Source: CAVVVS01 sp963751355
GTDB lineage: Bacteria > Bacteroidota > Ignavibacteria > Ignavibacteriales > Ignavibacteriaceae
DNA: 47,755 nt
Assembly: GCA_963751355.1 (NCBI GenBank)
Contig: CAVVVS010000024.1
Span: 1 to 47,755 of the forward strand
Direction of reading: 5' to 3'
Positions 17,169-25,987 of this stretch are shown piece by piece; position 1 is the first letter of the stretch; each line of letters opens with the position of its first letter. The notes beneath the pieces are model-generated. The model was not told the origin of the DNA. It saw only the letters and a list, made by a program, of their open reading frames with translations, and searched no databases. Made by a program: the position numbers and the translations under genes.

Positions 17169-17377
17169 GAATTTCCATATTCAAAATATTGCTGGTTTTT
17201 AATTAAATAGAAAACATAATTATGAAAAAGAAACAGCTTTGTATTTTATATAATAGACTTAAACTAATAATCGGTATAACAGAATAATAAAAAATTTAAG
17301 ATATTCTATAGACATAATAATACTTTATTTTTAATTTATACAGCAATAAGAAACAATTAATCGACTGGGAACAATTA

Positions 17378-20371
17378 TTGTTTAATAAGTTTATAATACC
17401 GCAATTATTTATTGTGTACTTTTTTTTATCAGCAAATATGTTCGGGCAGATTATGCCTTTACATAATTACACGATGAAGGATGGCCTTATTTCAGATAAT
17501 ATCCGTTCAATCTGTCAGGACTCTCTCGGATATATTTGGATTGGCACGGGTGAAGGAATAAGTGTGTTTGATAGCAAAGAGTTTCACAATTATTCAAAAT
17601 CAGATGGATTAACTTCAAACAGTATTAGTTGTATTAGCGCAGATAAAAGATCTCCCGGTGAAGTCTGGATTGGTACCCGCGATAGAGGAGTTGATAAATT
17701 TATTGACGGAAATTTTACAAATTACTACATAAGCCTTTCGAAAAATCAAAAATCTGTTAATACAATTTTCCAGGATAATAATTATGATTTATGGTGCGGT
17801 ACAGAAAACGGAATATTTATTATTCATAATGATTCAATTAAAATATTTTCATCATCAGCAAAGCTTGGTTCTGTGCATTCTATAATTCAAGATAAAACCG
17901 GGGATATTTTAATCGGAAGTGATAACGGATTATTTCAATACTCTTTTAAAGATAAGAAATTTTTTAAGAAAGATATTCCAATAATTAAAAATGAAGGGAT
18001 TTCCTATCTATATAAGGCAGAGAATGGGGATATATGGGTTGCAGCTTTTAATGGATATATTTTTGAGATGAATTCCTATTCTACTTTGCTTTTTAAGTTA
18101 AACTCTTTTCCTCATTGCATAGCTCAAGACAGTTTTCACAATCTCTGGATCAGCACTAATAATGGAGTATATAAAATATTTCAAAATCATATACAAAGTA
18201 AATATACTATTGAGAATGGATTGCTTGAAAATGATATTACTTCCCTTTTAATAGATAAGGAAAAAATTTTGTGGCTTAGTTCAAATGATAATGGTTTGTC
18301 TAAGCTTGTGTATCAAAATTTAATAAAATTTCAAATTCCTAAGAAGTATATTGCCGGTACTTGGTCATCAACTACAGCGGATTCGGACAATCATTTTTGG
18401 GTATCATTGAATGACGGCCTATATGAAATATGGCAGGACAGTCAAAATAAATGGCATAATTATTTTAACCGTTTTGTGCCAGCTTCAAAAGAGGGCAACA
18501 TGCCAACTATTTTTTGTGACAAGAAAAATTTCCTCTATGCTGCTTTTCATTCGGGAATAATAAAGATTTATAAAATTACATCTTCAGAACCACATTCGTT
18601 ATTACATTCTAATTTGTTTTTGGAAAAACAAATTAATTTGCGGGACAATTATAAATTCTATGATATTTATACAATTTTCTGTGACAGTCATGGCTTTATT
18701 TGGTGCAGTGCAATCGACTTAGGCGTTATTGTTATTAATCCTTTCATTAAAAAAAATATTTTAAAAATTTATAAGCAAGAAGATGGACTTCCTGACAATT
18801 CGGTTAGGGCGATTTTTGAAGATAGTAACGGAAATATGTGGTTCGGCGGATATGACCACGGCCTTTCCGAATTTTCTCACAGCAAAATTAATTTTGATTT
18901 AGGTTTAAAATTAAACGGGGGAAAAATCTTTAAAAAGCATTTTTCAAAAACAAACGGATTGCCGGATAATGGCGTTCGGGTAATCGATGAAAATAAAAAT
19001 AATGATTTGCTGATTGGAACAAGGTATGGCGGACTGGCAATATTCAAAAAAAATAAATTCAAAATAATAACTAAAAGAAAAGGATTGTTCAGCAATGCAA
19101 TCTGGAGTATAGCAATAACACCCAATCAGCAGACATGGCTCGGAACTCAATCAGGTATACAAAAACTCAATGCAAAAAATGAAGAGCCTGAATATTTCTT
19201 AAATGAAGAAATACCTAATGTGCCTTATTATTCTGTTTGTTCTTCTAAAAATGGAAATCTTTGTTTTGTAAATCATACAGAAATATATATTTATTTGCCA
19301 CTGAATGAAAAATTAGCAATCACCCATCCCCCGGTTTATATTACAAGCGTACTAATAAATGGACAAAGACAAAAAACATTTAATAATCTTAATCTTGCAA
19401 GCGATCAAAATACAATTACTTTTGATTTCATAGGTATAATAAATAGAGAAGAAAAAAATTCTTCATATCTGTACCGGCTTTTAAAATCAGACAAAAAATG
19501 GAATTTGCTTAAACAAAGGAATTCTGTTACTTATGCTTCTTTAAGGCCGGGAAATTATACATTTCAGGTAATCGCCATAAACAGCAGCAACATTAAAAGT
19601 ATTCAGCCGGCAGAAGTTACTTTTGAAATTAATGCACCATTTTATCTTCAGTGGTGGTTCATTTTTACGTTAGTAGTAATACTAATATTATCTTTTATAT
19701 TAACAGCAAAATTAAGAATAAAACGTTTATTAGAAATTGAAAAGGTGAGAACTAGAATTGCTGCCGATCTCCATGATGAAATTGGATCAGGGTTAACTAA
19801 AATTGCAATCTTATCTGAATACGCTTTACAAGATGAGAAGAATGAAGAAAAAACTTTAGATGATAAGCAATTTGTGAATACAGAAGATAATTCTGTAGAG
19901 CGTGTCGGTAAAATTGCGAGAAATCTTGTTGACTCAATGATGGATGTTATTTGGGCAATTGATCCTAAATATGATTCACTGCAGGATTTTATTTTCAGTT
20001 TTAAAAACTATGCTTACGAAGTATGTGAGGCAAAAAATATTAAACTGCAAATAGAGATAAAAGACATAGAAAATATTAAAGTCAACTCTCAAATTAAAAG
20101 ATGCATGCAGCTTATATCAAAAGAAGCATTGAATAATGCTCTTAAATATTCTCAGTGTTCAATAATAGTTTATTCGTTATCTGTTAAAAATAAAAGTATA
20201 TACCTGAAAATTAAAGATAATGGGATCGGGTTTGATACTAAAACTACAAAATACGGCCGCGGAATATCAAACATGGAAAAACTGGTAAACGAAATGTCCG
20301 GCAGTTTTACTTTCAAAACAGGGAAGGAAGAGGGGACAGAATTTTTATTCATTATTCCGTTAAAGAATTAA
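17378..20371 (+). CDS. Propeller sensor histidine kinase of module 1 (HisKA_3/NarX-like core)
   Basis: This 997-residue membrane sensor partners the regulator gene that follows. TTG is chosen as the start because it lies seven bases after GGGA and gives a complete signal peptide (about 1-24, ending MFGQ). Reg_prop propeller repeats fill about 25-660 (motifs such as DSLGYIWIGTGEGISVF). A Y_Y_Y domain follows (about 665-750), then a membrane helix (about 759-781). The dimerisation domain has H799 in ADLHDEIGSGL, the HisKA_3 signature. The ATPase part has N920 (ALNNALKYS), D947 (DNGIGF) and a GRGISNM loop. It should autophosphorylate at H799 and pass the phosphate to D59 of the next protein. It is closely similar along its length to the kinase at 31581. 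Confidence 0.93.
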   Translation: MFNKFIIPQLFIVYFFLSANMFGQIMPLHNYTMKDGLISDNIRSICQDSLGYIWIGTGEGISVFDSKEFHNYSKSDGLTSNSISCISADKRSPGEVWIGTRDRGVDKFIDGNFTNYYISLSKNQKSVNTIFQDNNYDLWCGTENGIFIIHNDSIKIFSSSAKLGSVHSIIQDKTGDILIGSDNGLFQYSFKDKKFFKKDIPIIKNEGISYLYKAENGDIWVAAFNGYIFEMNSYSTLLFKLNSFPHCIAQDSFHNLWISTNNGVYKIFQNHIQSKYTIENGLLENDITSLLIDKEKILWLSSNDNGLSKLVYQNLIKFQIPKKYIAGTWSSTTADSDNHFWVSLNDGLYEIWQDSQNKWHNYFNRFVPASKEGNMPTIFCDKKNFLYAAFHSGIIKIYKITSSEPHSLLHSNLFLEKQINLRDNYKFYDIYTIFCDSHGFIWCSAIDLGVIVINPFIKKNILKIYKQEDGLPDNSVRAIFEDSNGNMWFGGYDHGLSEFSHSKINFDLGLKLNGGKIFKKHFSKTNGLPDNGVRVIDENKNNDLLIGTRYGGLAIFKKNKFKIITKRKGLFSNAIWSIAITPNQQTWLGTQSGIQKLNAKNEEPEYFLNEEIPNVPYYSVCSSKNGNLCFVNHTEIYIYLPLNEKLAITHPPVYITSVLINGQRQKTFNNLNLASDQNTITFDFIGIINREEKNSSYLYRLLKSDKKWNLLKQRNSVTYASLRPGNYTFQVIAINSSNIKSIQPAEVTFEINAPFYLQWWFIFTLVVILILSFILTAKLRIKRLLEIEKVRTRIAADLHDEIGSGLTKIAILSEYALQDEKNEEKTLDDKQFVNTEDNSVERVGKIARNLVDSMMDVIWAIDPKYDSLQDFIFSFKNYAYEVCEAKNIKLQIEIKDIENIKVNSQIKRCMQLISKEALNNALKYSQCSIIVYSLSVKNKSIYLKIKDNGIGFDTKTTKYGRGISNMEKLVNEMSGSFTFKTGKEEGTEFLFIIPLKN

Positions 20372-20391
20372 AACTGCTCAAATGATTAGTT
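20372..20391. promoter_or_regulatory. Palindromic operator candidate, site 1
   Basis: AACTGCTCA-AA-TGATTAGTT. The arms match at 7 of 9 positions. It begins directly after the kinase stop codon and ends 59 bp before the module 1 regulator. It is one of five related sites around the two kinase/regulator modules. All are preceded by A and followed by G on the + strand. Confidence 0.6.
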
Positions 20392-20450
20392 GAAACTAAA
20401 TATTATATAAATTAAGATAAATTAAGAACTAAATTAATTTTATAATCTGA

Positions 20451-21095
20451 ATGATTAATAAAAACATAATCTGGGTTTCTATTCTTGATGACGATGAAGA
20501 ATTCCGCGAAGTCCTTTCAAAAGTTTTGAATAAATCGGAAGGTTTTAAATGTGTCGGTTCCTATCAAAATTGCGAGGAAGCATTAAATAAGATTGAACAG
20601 GATCTTCCGGATATTTTACTTTTAGATATTGAAATGCCAGGGAAGTCGGGAATCGAAAGTCTGAGAGAAATAAAATCTGTGTACCCTACCGTTGAAGCGA
20701 TGATGTTAACCGTTTATAGTGATAGTGAAAAAATATTTCAGTCATTGCGTAACGGTGCGGTAGGATATCTTTTAAAGAAAAGCCCGACAGAAAAATTATT
20801 AGAAGCGATACGGGAGGCTTACGAAGGTGGAGCTCCGTTTTCAGGTGAAGTTGCCAGAAAGGTGCTGCAATATTTTCAAACTCCGGCCGGGCCTGCTTAT
20901 TCTGCTTTATTATCCGATAGAGAAAAAGAAGTCCTTGAAGCATTAATAGAGGGACACAGTACAAAAGCAATTGCAGAAAAACTTTTTGTATCGTTTCATA
21001 CAATCCGGTTTCACCTTCATAATATTTACAACAAACTTCATGTCAATTCTAGAGTTGAAGCTGTTGCTAAAGCAATAAAGAATAAAATTGTATAG
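20451..21095 (+). CDS. NarL/FixJ-type response regulator of module 1
   Basis: This is a 214-residue transcription factor. The receiver domain (about 7-125) has the acidic pocket DDDEE, phospho-acceptor D59 (LLLDIEMPGKSG), a conserved T/S in MLTVYSD, and K in YLLKKSP. A LuxR-type helix-turn-helix (about 150-212) reads SDREKEVLEALIEGHSTKAIAEKLFVS. It is the expected partner of the kinase that ends 79 bp upstream. NarL-type output domains bind inverted repeats as dimers. Such palindromes lie on both sides of this gene, so it may control itself and the downstream cargo operon. It has the same length as the module 2 regulator and aligns with it without visible gaps. Confidence 0.95.
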   Translation: MINKNIIWVSILDDDEEFREVLSKVLNKSEGFKCVGSYQNCEEALNKIEQDLPDILLLDIEMPGKSGIESLREIKSVYPTVEAMMLTVYSDSEKIFQSLRNGAVGYLLKKSPTEKLLEAIREAYEGGAPFSGEVARKVLQYFQTPAGPAYSALLSDREKEVLEALIEGHSTKAIAEKLFVSFHTIRFHLHNIYNKLHVNSRVEAVAKAIKNKIV

Positions 21096-21114
21096 ATAGC
21101 CATACCTATTAAAA

Positions 21115-21134
21115 AACTAATCAAATGATTAGTT
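21115..21134. promoter_or_regulatory. Palindromic operator candidate, site 2
   Basis: AACTAATCA-AA-TGATTAGTT, with perfect 9-bp arms around a 2-bp centre. It sits 19 bp after the regulator stop and 133 bp upstream of the first cargo gene (21268), a plausible activator position. AGTTG-CCG-CAACT (21131-21143) partly overlaps its right arm. Confidence 0.7.
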
Positions 21135-21267
21135 GCCGCAACTAAACTCATAAATTATCTTTTAAATAGCATTTATCAATTCCGGATTATCTTTTTAAAT
21201 CATACATAATACTAAAAGATGATTATTTCTGAGTATTCGTTTTATTAAAAAACAAAAGGCAAAGCAT

Positions 21268-22116
21268 ATGAAAAATTTATTTTACAGTTTTTATAATAAA
21301 CTAATTATAGGACTCATATTATTTTCTTCAGTCGGATTATGTCAAATTCCAAATGCCGGTTTTGAAAACTGGACAAGCGGCATTCCTGATAACTGGAGTA
21401 CAACTAATAATCCTCAATTCACCAACATTTTACAATCTAATGATGCTCACTCGGGATCCTATTCAGCTGAAGGTACTGTTGCTTCGATTAGCGGATTTTC
21501 CGTTGCCCCGGTTCTAAGCTCGGAATTTCCTTATTCAGGAAGACCTATAAATTTTTCAGGTTATTACAAATTTACTTCCATAAGTTCGGATACTTTGGAT
21601 ATCGCTGTTGCATTATTTAAAAACAGCAACACAATAGGCGGTGGTGTATTTCACACTACCGCAAATGCTAATTCTTATACGCAATTTAATATTCCACTTA
21701 TTTATGTTTCTTCAGACACTCCCGATTCGGCTGGTATAGGAATTTTTATAGGCCCCACAGTCGGAGCGCACAACGGATCAACATTTTATATTGATGATCT
21801 TTCCTTTACCGGAGGAGCAACAGCTGTGAATGAAAAAAATACTGATACGCCGAATTCATTCGAGCTCAAACAGAATTATCCGAACCCATTTAATCCGACT
21901 ACCATAATTTCTTACTCTATTCCTAAAAGTACTTTTGTAGTACTAAAAATATTTAATACACTTGGAGAGGAGGTTGAAAGTCTTGTGAATGAAGAACAAA
22001 GTCCGGGGAACCATAAAGTCAAGCTAAATGGATCAAGGCTTTCCAGCGGCGTTTATTTTTACATGTTGAAGGCAGGAAGCTTTGTCAAAACAAAAAAATT
22101 AATATTACTTAAATAG
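21268..22116 (+). CDS. Small T9SS-sorted protein with jelly-roll-like (PCMD/CBM-like) domain
   Basis: This is a 282-residue exported protein. A signal peptide (about 1-24) leads directly into IPNAGFENWTSGIPDNWS. A single beta-sandwich domain of about 160 residues follows, with landmarks DAHSGSYSAEGTV, FSGYYKF and GSTFYIDDLSFTG. This pattern (N-x-x-FE-x-W, HSG, GYY-F, DDLSF) resembles carbohydrate-binding or PCMD-type jelly rolls. The same domain recurs just before the sorting signal in the three module 2 cargo proteins (35501, 37751 and 39939). A T9SS domain (about 194-282) completes it. It is the first gene after regulator 1, with 23 bp to the next gene, so it probably heads a four-gene operon. 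A surface glycan- or matrix-binding role is inferred. Confidence 0.85.
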   Translation: MKNLFYSFYNKLIIGLILFSSVGLCQIPNAGFENWTSGIPDNWSTTNNPQFTNILQSNDAHSGSYSAEGTVASISGFSVAPVLSSEFPYSGRPINFSGYYKFTSISSDTLDIAVALFKNSNTIGGGVFHTTANANSYTQFNIPLIYVSSDTPDSAGIGIFIGPTVGAHNGSTFYIDDLSFTGGATAVNEKNTDTPNSFELKQNYPNPFNPTTIISYSIPKSTFVVLKIFNTLGEEVESLVNEEQSPGNHKVKLNGSRLSSGVYFYMLKAGSFVKTKKLILLK

Positions 22117-22139
22117 TATCAATAATTTTTCAAGAGGAT

Positions 22140-24059
22140 ATGATGAAAAGCTTTTTAACGTTTTTGATGATTCTTGTTTTCACATTCTTCCTAAGAATAA
22201 ATCTTTACTCACAATCCAGTAGCTGCGACGATTGTCCCAAGCCGATAGTTGATCTTTACGGAGTTAGGATGGATGTTGCCATGCCGACTAAGGGAGATTC
22301 TTCCGGAGGGGCAATTGATCCGTTGCAGCCGGCATTTTTGAATTGGATCGCGCTGGGCAATGCGATGGTGGCAATGGCGCAGATAAAAGATAACGATCCG
22401 GAAAAAGATTGTGTGGACTGGCTGGTAGGAACTATGGCGCAGGAGTTTTTAGCCAATCCGGATACTGTTATAAAAGCGCATCTGGAAAATTGGTCCACGG
22501 GCGACCTCCCGGCTAACGGTCCCGTGCCCGGAATTGATTATCTAATCTGGGCTTCTCTTGACAGCTCCGGCGGGCAATTTCATTTTCATGTTTACCTTGA
22601 AGATGCTCATACCAGAACAAGACTTGCTCAGGGCGAATCAGATTTTACCGATCCGAATAAATCGCTGGATGCTGCCGGCTCCGCAATTTCGCAAATTGAA
22701 CCCATATTTGATAAGATTAGGGTTTATCAGAAAAATGTGCGGAACCTGGGCGGGAACGACATTGCAATAAACGCAAAAATTAAAATAATTCCTTCAAAAG
22801 CAGATTTGAAGGGCGGCGAGACAATACCGGTTGAATTTGAGGTAAATGACTGCGACGGTACGCCCCTTTCCAGCCGATGGGTAAAAATTAGTGCAACCTA
22901 TGGGCATTTCGATAAAGACAGCATAGAAACCGACGGCAGCGGCAAAGCTGCGGCAAATTTCACGGCAGATAACGTAAAGGAGGTCGGCAACATTCTCGGG
23001 ATTTACTTCCCGTATTTTACTCCTTCAAACAGAAGAAAGGGGGCCTGGGGCGATACTACCGTAAATATTAATTATGTCCCTACAAATAGTTGGGTCGTTA
23101 ATATTCAAGAAAATAAAATGTCTTCCGATGTATCTACCAGCCAGGATAATTCAATGCCCGAATACGGCGAAAGTGAAACTATCATACAATCTCATGCCCA
23201 AGTAACACAGTATGTTGTAGGAGAGTTCAGCGACAGCAGTATCAATATCGATTATATTGCCGGTGCAAAAGGTTATACAAGCGGATGGAGTATTCAAAAA
23301 GGTTTTTCTAACTCCAATACGATATACAGTAACGGCTCTATTATTACCGTTTCTGAAACCGATCCTACCGAGGATTTTTTGTATAGCATCGGCCTTGATG
23401 ATTTTTTACAATACGGTACATACGGCGGAATTGGATTCACATCAGCCTTACTTTTACATGAGACGTGGAACTGGCATCAGTTTATGACAGGTTCTGGGGT
23501 AGTTCCAAGCCCCTATGAACATGATACCACTACTATGTACGATGAATTCCCGGATAATTACATCGCTTATACCGTCGGACCAAATGATGTTGACGGCGGC
23601 AGTAATGCTACCTGGAATAGGACCGACAGTGGTTTCATTTTTAAAGGGAACTACGTGTTCGATACTACAATTACAAGTAACGACGGTGAGACAGTCTCAA
23701 ACGAAGTATATCATGAAGAACAACATGTTGTTGCCGAAGTTACGCCTTATAAAAAAATTACTTCAACTAAATCGCAGCCATTCTCTAATATACCGAAAGA
23801 ATACTCTTTATCGCAGAATTATCCGAATCCTTTCAATCCGGTTACAACTATCAAATATCAAATTCCGAAAATTTCCAAGGTGAATCTTACCGTCTACGAT
23901 ATCCTCGGAAACAGGATAGCCGTGCTTGTTAACCAAGAGAAATCTCCAGGAGAATATTTGGTGGATTTTAACGGATCAAATCTGGCGAGCGGAGTTTACT
24001 TTTACAGAATTCAGGCCGGAAATTACATCTCGGTTAAAAAGTTAATGCTTTTAAAATAG
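22140..24059 (+). CDS. T9SS-sorted protein, tandem paralogue A (Cys-containing, Ig-like)
   Basis: This 639-residue exported protein is the first of three adjacent paralogues of uncharacterised function. After the signal peptide the mature end carries SSCDDCP, a conserved CxxC. Further single cysteines occur in EKDCVDW and VNDCDGTP. Residues about 120-215 (IDYLIWASLDSSGGQFHFHVYLED, then ISQIEPIFDKIR) resemble the TolB_N/LpoB-like fold in which proteins report ..YLI.Gsl..; this is a weak inference. A bacterial Ig-like (Big_1-type) segment follows (about 220-320, DGSGKAAANFTADNV). A second conserved unknown domain comes next, then the T9SS tail (about 550-639). Gaps to the neighbouring genes are 23 and 21 bp. 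Base composition is visibly more GC-rich than in the flanking kinase genes. Confidence 0.85.
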   Translation: MMKSFLTFLMILVFTFFLRINLYSQSSSCDDCPKPIVDLYGVRMDVAMPTKGDSSGGAIDPLQPAFLNWIALGNAMVAMAQIKDNDPEKDCVDWLVGTMAQEFLANPDTVIKAHLENWSTGDLPANGPVPGIDYLIWASLDSSGGQFHFHVYLEDAHTRTRLAQGESDFTDPNKSLDAAGSAISQIEPIFDKIRVYQKNVRNLGGNDIAINAKIKIIPSKADLKGGETIPVEFEVNDCDGTPLSSRWVKISATYGHFDKDSIETDGSGKAAANFTADNVKEVGNILGIYFPYFTPSNRRKGAWGDTTVNINYVPTNSWVVNIQENKMSSDVSTSQDNSMPEYGESETIIQSHAQVTQYVVGEFSDSSINIDYIAGAKGYTSGWSIQKGFSNSNTIYSNGSIITVSETDPTEDFLYSIGLDDFLQYGTYGGIGFTSALLLHETWNWHQFMTGSGVVPSPYEHDTTTMYDEFPDNYIAYTVGPNDVDGGSNATWNRTDSGFIFKGNYVFDTTITSNDGETVSNEVYHEEQHVVAEVTPYKKITSTKSQPFSNIPKEYSLSQNYPNPFNPVTTIKYQIPKISKVNLTVYDILGNRIAVLVNQEKSPGEYLVDFNGSNLASGVYFYRIQAGNYISVKKLMLLK

Positions 24060-24080
24060 TCTCATAAAAAAGAAAAGGTC

Positions 24081-25964
24081 ATGACTAATTTTAAATTCAT
24101 ACCGTTTATTATATTCTATTCTTCTTTGTATATTTTTGCTCAATCAACTTCTTGCGATCACTGTCCCCTGCCCGAAGTTGTTCTTTACGGCATTCAGATG
24201 AAAGTGCCTCAGCCTCCTCCGGACGATTCATTAGGGCAATATACAACGACCAAGAGCCAGCAGGCTTTTTTTAACTGGATTGCATTGGGCGACGCACAGG
24301 TAACGGTGGGACAAATCGGAAAAACCGATCCAGAAAAAGACTGCGTCAACTGGATGTACGGCTCGATGGCCCAGCAGATTGCCGCGAATCCTGACACTTC
24401 GGTAATTGTTCATCAGCAGAATTATTCAACGGGTGATCTCCCTCCCGCCGGACCTGTTGCCGGCGTGGATTATATAATTTGGAGTTCCATCGACAGCTCC
24501 GGCGGGCAGTATCATTTTCACGTTTATCTCGAAGACGCATACAGCAGAACAAGGATTGCGTCCAGCGAGGCAGATTTTACGGACCCCAACAGTGTTAAAA
24601 CAGCGGTTCAAAACGCCATTGCGCAGATAGAGCCTGTCTTCGATAAGATAAGAACCTATCAAAAAAATATCAGGAATCTGGGAGGCAATGATGTTGCAGT
24701 AAATGCAAAACTTTATATCATCCCGTCAAAATCCGATTTAAAAGGAGGCGAGACTATTCCAGTTGAATTCCAGGTTAAGGACTGCGACGGAACCCCGCTT
24801 TCGAGCCGATGGATAAAAATAAGTTCCACAAACGGGCATTTCGATAAAGACAGCATTCAGACGGACGGCAGCGGAAATGCCGCAGCAAATTTTACTGCCG
24901 ATAACGTGAGCGATATTGCAAATATTAAAGGAATATATTTTCCATATTTCACGGCTTCACATAAAAGGAAGGGCGCGTGGGGCGATACTACGGTAAATAT
25001 TAATTACGCGCTGGTGAGAAATTGGGTAGAAAAAATTTCCGAATATAAAATTTTCACAATGGAGTCGAATACCAATGATCCGCCCTCATACGGATATCAA
25101 AATCAATTTTTCGAAAACAAGACAAATGTTACCCAATTTGTCGTAGGTGATTTCCAGGACAGCAGCCTTTCGGTTGATAAAATTGTGGGTGCAAAAGGTT
25201 TTGGTACATCTTTGGGCATTCGCAACACCGTTGATTATTCACCCGGAGATTACCAGCGCGAAACGGTACTCTCGAATTCTGTTGTTGATCCTTCGGAAGA
25301 TTTTACAGGTATCGGCCTTGATGATATATCCATTAGCATAGACGGTATAATTTTTACATCCGGATTAGGATTGTTACAAACAAAAAATGACCATTTTTAC
25401 ATGGCCGGTTCGTCAATTGATCCCAGCCCGTATGAATCCGACACAACTATTACAACTACCGATGTAGGTTACCATATCTTTCAAGTGGGACCAAACATAG
25501 AAGACGGCGGGAAAAATGCTACCTGGAAAAGGACCGACAGCGGTTTTGTATTCAAAGGCGATTACTACGAAGATACCACAATAACAGATACATATTCACA
25601 TGGCACAGAAACAGATCATTTGGAAGAACATGTAGTTGTAAATGTAATACCTTACTCAAATCTTACGTCGGCAAATCCGCCTTTTGAAAGTGTTGTTCCG
25701 CGCGAGTATAAGTTATTTCAAAACTATCCCAATCCTTTTAATCCGGTTACAATTATAAAATATCAAATTCCGAAAATATCGCATGTAAAGCTTACGGTAT
25801 ATGATATTTTGGGCAACCGGGTAGCTGAACTTGTGAACGGGGAAAAGTCGTCAGGAGAATATTCGGTAAGCTTTAACGCATCTTCGCTGACAAGCGGAGT
25901 TTATTTTTACAGAATTGAAGCCGGAAATTATTTATCGACTAAAAAATTAATACTGTTGAAATAG
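24081..25964 (+). CDS. T9SS-sorted protein, tandem paralogue B
   Basis: This 627-residue protein is collinear with the preceding paralogue over its whole length. It has a signal peptide ending FAQ, mature SCDHCPLPEVVLYG with CxxC, and the YIIWSSIDSSGG region. It shares KDCDGTPLSSRWIKISS, an Ig-like segment (DGSGNAAANFTADNV), FVVGDFQDSSLSVDKIVGAKG, and a sorting domain (about 538-627). It is closer to paralogue C than to A: residues such as PQPPPDDSLG and RNWVEKISE are shared by B and C only, and their sorting domains are nearly identical in DNA. It is likely co-transcribed with its neighbours (21 and 23 bp gaps). The four cysteines conserved across the set could form disulfides in the exported protein. 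Confidence 0.85.
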   Translation: MTNFKFIPFIIFYSSLYIFAQSTSCDHCPLPEVVLYGIQMKVPQPPPDDSLGQYTTTKSQQAFFNWIALGDAQVTVGQIGKTDPEKDCVNWMYGSMAQQIAANPDTSVIVHQQNYSTGDLPPAGPVAGVDYIIWSSIDSSGGQYHFHVYLEDAYSRTRIASSEADFTDPNSVKTAVQNAIAQIEPVFDKIRTYQKNIRNLGGNDVAVNAKLYIIPSKSDLKGGETIPVEFQVKDCDGTPLSSRWIKISSTNGHFDKDSIQTDGSGNAAANFTADNVSDIANIKGIYFPYFTASHKRKGAWGDTTVNINYALVRNWVEKISEYKIFTMESNTNDPPSYGYQNQFFENKTNVTQFVVGDFQDSSLSVDKIVGAKGFGTSLGIRNTVDYSPGDYQRETVLSNSVVDPSEDFTGIGLDDISISIDGIIFTSGLGLLQTKNDHFYMAGSSIDPSPYESDTTITTTDVGYHIFQVGPNIEDGGKNATWKRTDSGFVFKGDYYEDTTITDTYSHGTETDHLEEHVVVNVIPYSNLTSANPPFESVVPREYKLFQNYPNPFNPVTIIKYQIPKISHVKLTVYDILGNRVAELVNGEKSSGEYSVSFNASSLTSGVYFYRIEAGNYLSTKKLILLK

Positions 25965-25987
25965 TATCATAAAAAGCAAAGGTTATC

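Noticed and set aside
17169..17377. A LysR box or AACT…AGTT site in the gap upstream of kinase 1
   Set aside because: Only half-site-like AACTAAT was found; no convincing inverted repeat is present.
23515..23883. 122-codon + strand frame inside paralogue A
   Set aside because: Shadow of the cargo gene; the composition does not resemble a real protein and there is no ribosome site.
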